From the NCBI GenBank assembly GCA_003427395.1, contig BFEA01000198.1:244714-276348 (forward strand): a stretch of DNA of 31,635 nt, written 5' to 3'. A program made the position numbers and the translations under genes. Positions 10,846 to 22,475 of the stretch are shown in pieces; within the stretch, counting starts at the first letter, position 1, and every line of letters starts with the position of its first letter. This DNA comes from Chara braunii. Its lineage: Eukaryota > Streptophyta > Charophyceae > Charales > Characeae. The notes under the pieces were generated by a model that was not told where the DNA came from, made no database searches, and was given only the letters and a program-made list of their open reading frames with translations.

Positions 10846-11116
10846 TTTTGTTAGGTCCAGACATTTTTGCACCCCGGGGACCGGTCCGGACTTTCCGGTA
10901 TCCAGTAATGTCCGGATCACCGGACAGTCCGGACTGGTCCAGACACTGGTCCGGAAGACAGTCCGGAAGTGTCCGGTGTCCGGGTCCGGGGTTACCATGA
11001 TGCCTATTGATCAGGATAGATTGCTCTGGCAATATTCGCATGCACTAATAGTTTCAAATTGGATCTCATTGTAATCACGACCAGATTCAGTGATGAAAGG
11101 CCATATTTCACAGAAT

Positions 11117-11192
11117 GTGACACCATTTTGATCACTGTACCTAAAACAGCATCTGTGACACCATTTTGGTCACCATACCTAAAACAGCATCT
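11117..11192. repeat. Two tandem copies of a 38-bp unit
   Basis: GTGACACCATTTTGATCACT and GTGACACCATTTTGGTCACC start 38 bp apart, each followed by ACCTAAAACAGCATCT. Confidence 0.85.
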
Positions 11193-11627
11193 AGGAAGAC
11201 AGATTGTATACATCCATTCTCCGGGTGTGTTGTGTTCGGCGGAAGACAGTAGTCCATACAGCACTCTGTGAGCGGAAAGAGCGGGGAGGATGACTACTCC
11301 CACTTCTCCTTTGTTCTTCCATCTCCCCAACGAACTTATAAACTAGGCCTAAGGAGGAGCTCAGTGAACGGGGCCAAAGATCAAATCGGTGCAAAAGTTG
11401 CAAACATAAGGCATGCTTGATCCTTCTCCAACCTTCCACAGAACATTATCGCACAGGCAGGGTACCCCCCCCCAAAAAAAAAAAAAAGTTAAACCAGTAC
11501 CTACAGCACAACTTGCAAATAGTAGCCTTCCACCCAAGCCCTCACAAGTATCAACTCCACAGCCATGCCTACTCTTTTCCAGTTCTTATTACTGAGTGTG
11601 ATTACCAAATGTGATAGTCGTACGAAC
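11193..11627. other. No coding exon recognised
   Basis: This is where the next Sec14 exon could be expected, but no phase-0 exon with the family's following motif is visible. It contains a C/A homopolymer pair near 11467-11486. Confidence 0.5.
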
Positions 11628-11729
11628 CTTCCAGCATGTCGAGAAGACATACGGCGTATTAACAATGTAGTATGTGTCTGTCTTCTCTGGATAGTTCAGA
11701 TCATCAATTGATGCGATGGCCGTAACAAT
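11628..11729 (-). CDS. Sec14-like exon (last visible), 34 codons
   Basis: The acceptor is TTGCATGTGCAG and the donor is TGGAAG followed by GTTCGT. It encodes SIDDLNYPEKTDTYYIVN followed by TPYVFSTCWK, an almost exact match to the most conserved CRAL-TRIO segment of plant Sec14 proteins. The next expected exon (V.KP.L.ERT-type) is not seen downstream. Confidence 0.96.
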
Positions 11730-14700
11730 CTGCACATGCAAAAGATAAGGGGTAAGGGGGTAATGCACATATAAAAAGACCTGATAATACCCCCCCTGCC
11801 CTTCTGCCCCTCCCCCTCAAAAAAAAAACAAAAAAAAAAACAAAAAAAAAACAGAGAGATCCGCATATATCACAAACTAGACTGACTTGCATCACATGAT
11901 TGAGAGATGGGAGTTGCAAACACAATCTCCACCAAATCGGCCAACAAATCTCTAACCTTTCGCCGCATACCTTCGCCCCACATCCTAGATGAGAGAGGTA
12001 GCTAATGCAGAAGTTTTTCTGTGCCATGCGTTGGCAATCCAACCACTTTTTCCCCCCCCCAGGTAATTCCGGAAGAATTAACTTCCTTCATCTAGTTCAT
12101 ATGGATTCGAACACGGGTCTGCATTTGAACAATGCATGGGTGTACCAACTGAGCTTCGCCCATCGCTGAACCCGATCACCTTTTGAGTGCCATTTCATAC
12201 TCTTTTTCTGGGATTCTGTTACTCGTGTCCGAAAGATGACATGAAATCAAGCCAGGGGAAGGGGGACGAGGACAGAATTCAGTATAACAAATCCCTGTAG
12301 ATATTCAATGCCTTGCCGGCCTGGACTGCCTCGAGTTTGACCTAGGCACGCTGCGGCGTGAACTACTGGAAACGGAAGGGCAGTCAATCGAATCTCTTAC
12401 ATATCATGCGGCATAATGAGACACAGCTAATTGCTCAAAAGGACAGAAGATCCTCTCCAAACCATCCAGCACAGATGGATGACACTATAAACAACCATAT
12501 TACAGCATACGCTGGGACACGTACTCGTCCACAAGGCCAGTCAAAATAAGGGCCCTACAGGGCCAGCAGCCTAGCTCAGTTGATTTTGCAGGCAAGTGGC
12601 ATTCAGGAGGTCATGGGTTCAACCCCCCATGGGCGCCTGCATGCAGCATGTTTGATGTCCACCAAGCTGAGATAGTTGGTTTGCCCCTCCTGGGTGGTCT
12701 TGGTAGGAGCCTGAGTTCTCTATGGTCATCGCCCCCTTGCCATCCCTTGCTGGGGGTTAGGACTTCAGAATAGGAACTTGCTCCCTGCACAAGAGTAGAT
12801 AGACAATGCCTTGCTAGATGTAGTAGATTTGGGCTGCTTCCACTTGGTGGATTGTGGTTGGTGGGTTGCAGCTACTTTCGTACTTGGTAGATATCGGTTA
12901 CCCCTATCCTCCGTGCTTAGACACGGGTTGCGGCTACTTTCGTACTCGGTAGATTTCAGTTGGTAGATATTGGTTACCCCTAGCCTCTGTGCTTAGACAT
13001 GGGTTGCGGCTACTTTCGTACTTGGTGGATTTCGGTTGGTAGTTATCGGTTACCCCTATCCTCCGTGCTTAGACATGGGTTGCAGCTACTTTCGTACTCG
13101 GTAGATTTCGGTTGGTAGATACCGGTTACCCCTATCCACTGTGCTTAGACATGGATTGCTGTGTGTGGGCGGGCAGGTAGGTAGTGTGGGGTATAATCGA
13201 GAGAAGAATGTAATTTAGTTAAGACTTAAAAACGAAAATAAAAAAAAGGACAATAGAATTCCCACCATCTTTGCACGAATGGAACACATATAATAGTATC
13301 CTGTGGATCTTCGCCTGGGGTGCCTCAACCACAATGAAGGGGAGCACAGTATCTGGGTTCCGGATTCTCACCCATGGAAGGAATCGGACACTTGAATGCC
13401 ATCAAGACTGACTCTCAAATTCCCTTTATGATAGACAAAAATTGGGGGCGCGGCATGCATTTTCAAAATAAGAGTTCGTATCGACTCTTCTTCAAAAACA
13501 TGTATACCAATAAGCTCCGCAACCTAGAGCAGCAAAGACGAGAGGAAACATTTGCTGCGAATCCTGCTAATGGAGGTATTCCTGCGAATGAAAACAGAGT
13601 ATCTATAGACTGAAAGTTGCCCCAGGAACTGCGAATCCTGCTAATGGAGGTATTCCTGCGAATGAAAACAGAGTATCTATAGACTGAAAGTTGCCCCAAA
13701 CACCGCTATAATGACAGTGGCCATGCTACTCGCGTGAAGGCAGTAGTAGGTACTATGCCCTTTCAGGACATCGGTGTAGATGAGGACAACACAGAGCCTA
13801 CAATTGCTACCATCTTCACAGGCCATATCTAGACTGAAAGTTGACCCAAATACAATTGCTACCATCTTCACAGCCCCTAAAATTGGAGAATCTGACAGGA
13901 CTTGTTGAACGCTTAACCTAAGCATTGATTCACAGCTTCAGCAAAAAGAAGGGAAGGGAGCAAGGTCTTAGCAACAGGGGGGGGAGGGGGGGGGAAGGAG
14001 GAGGGGCCGAAGGGGGCAGGAGGTGAAGAAGGGCACCATTGACGCAGCTGCAGATACAGATGACATTGATTCCCAGTTCCAACATTCCAAAAATTACTAT
14101 CAGAGTCCCACAGAGAAATTGTGCAGCAATTTACAGCAAAGGAATTCCTTACGCAACAGGAATCCCACTCCATGGCCTTCGACTACCAACGAACAAAACA
14201 TGATGGAAGGGGAGGCATGAGAAGCAAAAACGGGGTTATGGGGGGTATTCAGAAAGTATAAGGTTGTGTTATTAACCCCCTCACCTTCAGCTTTGATAGG
14301 GCTGACATCTTTAGTCCCGACGTATCGAGAACTTTTATGCACGAAACGATGGGTCTACCCATCCTCGCCGAGGCTTCAGGCTGAGCACCACAGAAAAATA
14401 TGGAAGAATGTCAATCCGACGTGCACAACTATATCACCACTCCAGCCAAGCGTGCTGTGTCCAAGCAGCCCCAAGACGAGAGACGCGGGACAGAACATCT
14501 CCTTCACTTTCTTTTTCTTTGTTTTTCTCTTCTTTCCAGGAAGCCTGGCCACGGCCCGCTGCAGATGTCGCCTCTCAATAACTTTGGACCATTTCTCTAT
14601 TTATTATGCGTGTCGTCCTTGGGCAGGGGCCATTCTAATCTTCTCTGTATCGTTCCAAATTTATTGGACGTCTCGAACAACACACACCTCCTTTCCCTAT

Positions 14701-17700
14701 TCAAGAAATCTCTTTTCATTTTTATGAATTCATTTTTGAGAATACTGAACTTGATCTCATAACCCAAAGACCAGGGAAGGTTCATCACAACTCTAAACCA
14801 TTGCAGTTTCTACACACCACGATCCCTTTTCTTCCCAAGCTGTCTGCTTATAAAACTAGGGAGCATCCTCCCTCCCTTCTACTTCTTCGCTCGGATCTGC
14901 TAGTGTGTTGCTTCTTGAGGTGGAGTTGTGAAGCACCCACACAACGCCACATCCAAGCTAAAAAGGCCAAGGAAATCTGAGCCAAAAGGAGGGATGCTGG
15001 AGTACAAGATGGGTGGAACGATGGGCTCATTCACTTTTCAGACTACATGCCATGGAAGTCGGGCATGGAGATCTTCATTCCACAGAGGCTCGGACCAAGT
15101 TTCATTGGTGGCAGTCCATCCCCCTTCTTTAGGGAGCAATCAATGCTGTTCACCAACTCTCAATAACTCAATTTACAGATCAAAAAGTAACACAGCCGCG
15201 AGCATAGGGTCCTGTTTTCTCCAATAAATGAACAAATACACGATTTAAAATACATCAATACCGAGCATCTGGGACACAAGAATCAGGTATACATATCAGA
15301 ACAGGCACTACACTTGTTCTTTTTTCTTCTTCTTCTTCTTCCGCACTGTGAACAGAGGTTAAAAGAAATGTGTGTCACTTTTTTTGCAAGGAAAATGAGC
15401 GATAGTGAATTCCACAAACCAAGCAGCATCATACACACGAAACCAGATAGTCGTGACCTCGAACCAAAAGCAGAATTGCAACTAGAGTTCCCACCAAATA
15501 AGAGCACAGCAAAACCTCACAAGTGACAATGTTGGAATAGTCTCATCATCATCAACAATGAACCAATGTCGACTTCCTATCTGGCGCTCACCACCCAGAC
15601 TGCAAATGGCAGATCCTATCTAGCCTATCTTCAATGCCGCTGGTGACATCAACAGCTTCCCGAAGTACGAGCAGATCTCGGCCAACACCGTTCGCCTCAA
15701 GCACCAGGTATGTCTCACGCATCACTCACAACCTCGATCCCCCAAGTGGCTGAGCCCCGGTCCAAGGGAATCAGACACAGGGCCTGGGGTGGTTACCCGT
15801 GTCCAACTGCCAGTGGCCTGTGCGCAGTCCATGCCCCGTGTCCAGCCCAGGGTCTGCCTCAGATACATTTTAGAAAGGAAGGCAGGGCCTGGGTTCTCTC
15901 AACCAACTGGCGCTGCACAACTGCCTGAATTTCCCAGTCGCGTGGTAAGCCCAAAATAGGCCTCTCGTCCTTGGTCGGGCCTGCCTTCACTTAGGGCGGC
16001 CGACATTGCTGAAAACAGGGTCGAGGCCTTCAGCCTCGCATTCCCTCATCCATACTCCGACAGTCCTCTAAGAAGTTCAATTACTCAATCTGGCGCTTTC
16101 CTTTCTGCAGTGACTTCTCATAGTGAGCGACACCCTGTGGAGCGGTCTGCATCAGTTCCTCCCGGGTAAACCATCTGTCCTTATTAGGATCAGTGTGATG
16201 TCTGAACCAAACGCGATATTGCAGCTTCGGCTTAGGAGGACGTCCCCTTCCTGTCGATCTTGGAACCCGCATTTCTATGTGGTCCACGATGTCGTCGATG
16301 TCGACTTCTCCGTCCATGGTTGGGGGCAGCATTGAGCGACGACTCCCGATTAGGCACCCACAAACGTTTCAGGCCATTGACAATTATAAACTCATCAGAA
16401 GTAACTTTGTCCTTCGCTTCGGTTCTGCGTATGATCTCTGACATAAACGGATCCTCGTGATAGGCTTCCACCAGGGATGGAGTAACATCGTCCGCAAGCC
16501 TGAACTCAGTGATCAGCGCACCCAGGAAGTCCAGCCTACACGACAGCGCATCCGGAACTTTGTTTTACTCCCCTTTGATGTACTGGGGTTCGAAGTCATA
16601 TTGTTCAATGACTTTGATCCAGCGTCTCAACGCATCAGAGAGCACTGGCTGGGTTCTCATCCACTTCAGGGTTTGATGATCAGTCCTGACGTAGAAGAAC
16701 CTCCCAAGGAGGTAGTGCCTCCAGTGGGTTAGTGCTTTGTAGATCTCATAGAGTTCCTTCTCATAGGTGGACTTAGCCAACTTCTCAGAGGGCATCCTTT
16801 TGGACATGTACTCAACTTGCCTCAACTTCGGCCCCTCCTGCTGCGCAAGCACGGCACCAATGTCATATTAGCTGCCATCCGTGGTTACTATGAATGGCTT
16901 GTCAGGATCAGGAAGTTTCAAGACCTCATGGTGTGTTAAGGAGTGCTTTAGATGTCTGAAAGCAGCCTCACACCTGTTTGTCCACTCCCAAGGGGTGTCA
17001 AGGCGTGTCAGTCCGTCAAAGTTACGGTAGTAGCCATTCATCTCTAAGAAGGACCTCATCTCGGTCACAGACTGAGGACGAGGCCAGTCGCACATGCTGG
17101 CCACCTTTGTGTCATCAGGCTTCAATCCTTCCGCGGAAATCTCATGGCCCAGATACAAGATCCGGGTGCAGCCAAACTCGCACTTCTACCGGTTGATCTT
17201 GAACTGGGGTTGCCGAAGGAGGCTAAAGACTTGGCCAACATGCTCCTCCACAATCCTACTAAAGATAAGTATGCCATCGAGGTACACAATGACAAACTTG
17301 TCGAAGTAGTCATGAAAGATTCGGTTCATGGTGTGCTGGAAGGTGCTCGGAGCATTGCAAAGGCCGAAAGGCATCACCACAAACTCGTACAGACCGCACC
17401 TGGTCTGAAAAGCGGTTGTGTGTTGATCCTCGGGCCGTATTGCAATCTGCTGGTACCCGGACTTCAGATCTATCTTACTGAAGTACCGGCACCCTTGCAC
17501 TCGGTCCAATAAGTCATCGATGCGCGGTAGGTGCTCTGCGTTCTTCACAGTGATGGCATTGAGGGTCCTATAATCAATACACATCCTCAAGGTTCCCCCC
17601 TTCTTTGGTACGAATAGACAGGTGATCCGTAAGGGGAAACACTAGGCCGGATCCACCCCTTCTCTATGAGTTCCTTGAGTTGCCGACGAAGCTCATCAAG

Positions 17701-20700
17701 CTCCGATGGAGACATCCGATAGATTTTACCCTTCGGAATACTAGACCCTGGGATAATCTCAATCGCGTGGACAACCTCCCTCTCAACAACTCCTTTCGGC
17801 TCTTCAAATAAATCAGGGTATCTAGCGACCACTCCCTCTATCTCTGGAGAGATTTTCACCGGTTCGCCCTCTGCAGAGAGACTCGATCAGACTACTAGCC
17901 TTATACTTACGTAATTTGGCGGTCCCCCCTCTGAGCAAAGTGTGTTTGACCATTTTTCGGTCCCAGTCAAACTGGAGTTGTGCAACCGAAAGATAGTACA
18001 TACCCAATACATACCCAGCAAGATGTCCATCGGGAGATCATCGTTGACTAGGAACGAGACCCGATGTCTCAGTTCTCCTCCCGCGTACGGGAAACGACAC
18101 TATGTCTTTGAGGTAGTCTGTGACTACCATGCACTGTTTGTTGGCACAGGTCGACTCCACAGGTCGACTCAAGCATTGCACTTTCCCCTATAAGTGCAGC
18201 CTCTCAACGCACGCGCGATTGATGAAGTTCCTCGTCGAGCAAGTATCGTAAAAGGCCCCCGCCTTGCGACCGCCTATATCTACCTCGTCAACGAACAACT
18301 CACCCTTAGGAGCTTTAGCCATGGCCATCCAAGAAGCTAGCGGGTCTGATCTACACCACTCCTCCTCTAGCTCCTCTAATGACTCAAACGCGTTCATCGA
18401 ACAAAGAATCGATTGATGTGAATGTGTTTACGGGATGACAACGAAATCAATAGCTTGGACGATCTCTCGAGATGGTGAGGGTGTGGCCACCACCTGCACC
18501 CTGGCAGGAACAGCTACAATTCCTACTGGCCCGACGTGTTTCCCCAAGCAGTGCCAGAACTGCTGGCTATACTGTTGCCCTGGGATGCGGAGGAAACCGA
18601 CATCTGCCCCATTGTAGGCGGGATCTTTTCCATCACCGTCTTGTTCCGAAACTTGAATTGGTTATGGCCATATTTGCCACAACGGATACAAGCCTATCGA
18701 GAGTAATGGTCTCTCCATCCGTCCTCAGTAAGACCCGCTTTCTCCCATAGAGGAGCATTGGGATTTACTTGACTCCTAGACCGGGAGCCTTTGCGGCGTC
18801 TACCGGTCGCCTTACCTTTTTGTTGCACAGAGGCAGTGACTGCTCCACCCCCTGAAGCTTATGCGCTGCCTGCCTCCGGCCGTATTCCCTCCTCGAAGTC
18901 GTCATCTAACTTTATGGTTGAACCATCGTTATCGACGAACATGATGCAACCCTTGCCTTCCAGTTGGGAGGCAGCGGCTTCTTTCTACCATCCGTTGTGG
19001 GTTGGTGCCCATGCCCGATCTTGCCCTCTAAATCTAGGGCCTTCTTGCTGAAGGAGGGAAAATTGTGCACTGTGATATTTGCCTCACCTGCGAACTGATT
19101 CCTAAGTTTTATGGGAAGACACCTCATGTAAGTGGTGAGTAAGACCTAGGGATCGTACCACACTCAGGTACAGATCAAACGCTCGACAGCGTCTGTGGCA
19201 TCCCTTACTGACCTTAACTTCCTTGAGCTCAGGGTCAGAATCGCATCAGTGGCCTTTTGGGCCTCCTGCGGATCATGCCACCGTTCCTCCACCAGCTTGA
19301 GAAAGTCATCCAACTTCTGGTTAACTGCCCAAGCGCGAAGGTCATGACCGTACCCCTGAAGTTGCACATACCCGCTTAACCATCTTGTTGCACTCCCCTC
19401 TAGATAGGAGGCAGCCACAAGCACTTCCTCGTGTTGCAAGGTCACCTTGCACTTCACATAGACTGGCACTGACCTTAACCATGTGTCAAGATCCTCACCC
19501 CTCTTATCTCCTGAGAAGGGTTTAGGCGATGCAATGGCAGTTTTTGGAACCCATTGTCCTTGTCCCGGTGCCTGCACTAGCTGCTGCTGGGGCTGTGTAC
19601 CCTACAGTTGTGCCGGCTACCAAACGGCAGGCTGCCCAGTTACAGCAATCTGCAACGGAGGTTGGGATAACAATGTCTGCATAGGAACCTTTACACTAAG
19701 ACCTGCTGCTAACCCGCCTGTCAAAGGCATACTCAATAGGGAAGCAGCCTGTACCGAAGCTGCAGATACTGCAAATGGGGAAACTCCAATCACCGGTGGG
19801 ACAGAAGGAGGAGGCTGTACCACGGGCCAAGCACGGGGCCCTGATGGTGATGGTGCGGCCTGAACTCGCCCGACCAGCACGGCCAGGCTCCGTTGAATGT
19901 CCTACAAGAGCGACGTGTGGTAGTCCTGCATCTCTACGACATCTAACAGGGCTGCCCTCACAATGCACACATCATCATCATCCATCTTGGTCAGGTTTAC
20001 CTCCTCTAACTCTCTAATGTCCGCTTGTCTCTGCTGCATCCTAAACCTTCTTCTGATCATTCTATCCTTTTATGTTTGTATCTCATCTAATGCCTTTTGT
20101 AGTTGTGCCTCTTGAGCACTTGCTCTCTGTATGGCTACCTCTTCGGGAGTTAACACTAACTAATAGCTTGCCATGACGCCAGCGGACTGGCTCAGGGTCT
20201 GTGCGACCGTCGCCCCACCAATTCCTGAACTACTGGCTTGGGAACTTCGTTGCGCAGCGGTGGCCATGGCTGTTGAAGTAGCTGCTTCACTTGTGAGGCT
20301 CTGCTCGCCTCTGCGTCCCTAGCCCTCCGCTGCTGCTGCTGTCTCTCCCTAAGCTGGCGGAACAGAAAACAGTCCCCCTCTGGTCCCAAGGCTAAATGGA
20401 CCAACGGGCGCCTAGCCGATCGCAGGATCCTATCGTCCGGGTTAGGAATCTCCCTGTCGCTCATAAGCTACACAATTGTGCAGTGTCTGCACTAGGACAG
20501 ACTAAGTTGCCTACCGCAGATTAGTTCTCAGACCGAATAATCGGTGGCAGTGTCAAAGTATACACATTTGGGTCCAACAGGTAAGCCCAGATTCCTTCAA
20601 AAACTAGTATCCTTGACTAGTACGCAAACAGAAAGCAAATGAGCAGAAACTGTTCTACCTATGCTGTCTGTCAGATGTTAATGGTTGTACATCTAACTAA

Positions 20701-22410
20701 TCAAAAATAAAAATAGAATCGTTTGGATGGCTGTTGGCAGAGTGGAATTGTTCCCGAACTTATCACCTGAAATCTACCCCTCCCTCAGTTCTTCCTGATT
20801 GTCGCTTGACGTCAGCGTCCCTGAGCAATCCAGATAGCATGTGTGTCTAAAGGTGTGCACACGGCCCACCCCTATGCCCCGAGTCAATGCTGAACAGCCA
20901 GCCCTGCACCATGTTTACCCTCGCGTGCAGTGAGCCTTACACCGACCGATTGACGGCCCCCGAAATCCTCGTGAATTATTTAACGTCGCAAACATGACGA
21001 CGATCACAGCCAATGGAAGGTAACCCCGCCGGTATTCATTTATAGACGTCCGGTACTCGTCTCCCCTGTAGGGCTGGCCTGCCCCCCATAACCCATCTAT
21101 AGCGCAGTAGGCAGACAAAGGACAAAGCAGCAAAGCATGCCTGCTTTACTCCCGGTGGGTTGGCATGGTGACCGTGACCCAGTGCTTCGTCCAGGGCCCT
21201 TCAAATAGCTCCGCCCTCTCCTTCCAGATGCTCCACGTGAACAATGCCGACTCTCAAGGTTGAGCGCACTCAACTCCTCACATGAGAGGACTCTCCAGAC
21301 AGAACACACATCCTTACTGTAAGAAGTGTCGAAGAGGGTAGATAAGGTTAAGAGCAACGTACCTCAAAATAGCTGCCCCCAACCACAGATATTCTCACCA
21401 GATGACCTGATGCCGACTGTGATGACCAATCATTGCTTCGGCACAGCCAGCATAATACAGCCGTTCCACCTCAGCATCAATCGCACATCAGATAGTTCTC
21501 ATCACACTGTGAACACCCAATACCACCTCACAGTCTTCCTGGTGATACCCCTCTCCACCTGGGTCGCCTGCTTGCCTTCGCCCTCCTCACTACACACTCC
21601 CTACGGCCGCTAACCCAGCAGACCGCATGCATGTACCGCATAGGCAGAAGACAAGCGCCAGATTAGCGCAACGTACCACAGCTCCAATACCAAAATGCAA
21701 GGAAAATGAGCGACAGCGAATTCCAGAAACCAAGCAGCATCATACACATGAAACCAGATAGTCATGACCTCGAACCAAAAGCAGAACAGTAACGCAGCAG
21801 CGCTTGCACAGCATGAAGCAAGTGCCCGAATGCCGAATGCGGGGACAGGCACTTTCCTATATGGAAATGGCCTGCCTGCTGCGTGCTGCCTGGCTGCACC
21901 GGCCCCTCGCCCAGAAGCTTCCAGTGGGCCCCAAGTGGCTGCGCCCCGGTCCAAGGGGATCATTCACAGGGCCTGGGGTGGTTACCCGTGTCCAACTGCC
22001 AGCGGCCTGTGCGCACTCCATGCCCCCTGTCCAGCCCAGGGCCTGCCTCAGATAGATTTGAGAACGAAAGGCACGGACTGGGTTCTCTCAACCAACTGGC
22101 GCTGCGCAACTGCCTGAATATCCCAGTTGTGTGGTAAGCCCAAAATAGGCCTCTCATCCTTGGTCGGGCCTGCCTTCACTTAGGGCAGCCGAAATTGCTG
22201 AAAACAGGGCCCAATAGGCTCCGAGGCCTTGAGCCTCGCACTGTCTTCATAAACCACCATTACATCCGAAAAAGCAGATTCAGCCTCTCCTAAAAATTGG
22301 GAGGCCATGCAAAAATGAATCGGCAGTTCATGGCCACCTATTTTTTAGGAGAGGCTCAATCTGCTTTTTTAGATGTACTGGTGGTAAAAAGAACAACAAC
22401 AACAACAATA

Positions 22411-22475
<65 letters not shown>

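Larger units (their letters stand above)
10133..10999. mobile_element. hAT-like non-autonomous DNA transposon (contains N gap)
   Basis: The left end starts CATGGTAACC and the right end finishes GGTTACCATG, a perfect 10-bp terminal inverted repeat. Identical 8-bp direct repeats ATGCCTAT flank it at 10125-10132 and 11000-11007. An 8-bp target duplication and CA-starting ends are typical of the hAT superfamily. Both subterminal regions are packed with GTCCGG/CCGGAC (about 15 copies), as expected for transposase-binding sites. No transposase ORF is visible in about 570 known bases; the 290 unknown bases are too few for one. Confidence 0.78.
15385..22240 (-). mobile_element. Element B: deleted Ty3/gypsy chromovirus in a Sec14 intron
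   Basis: Read on the minus strand the order is 5' LTR (22240-21696), primer binding site, 1.2 kb leader, gag, protease, RT, RNase H, start of integrase, chromodomain, purine tract, 3' LTR (16040-15385). It is in the same chromovirus group as element A but a different family. The integrase core is missing and the RT active site is mutated. No target duplication is visible (TTTTT against CTGTC), and the LTRs share only their two ends, which suggests recombination between elements. It is in the same orientation as the host gene. Confidence 0.9.

Noticed and set aside
10498-11074. Open frames of 160-180 residues across the gap
   Set aside because: They exist only because N bases are read as open codons.
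12863-13160. Regular repeats considered as a CRISPR array
   Set aside because: Units are contiguous 76-bp tandem copies without unique spacers, in a eukaryotic SINE.
13677-13925. Minus-strand open frame with SLDMACEDGSN considered as the Sec14 DMTG exon
   Set aside because: It does not match the family beyond two residues, and the true exon is at 14285-14380.
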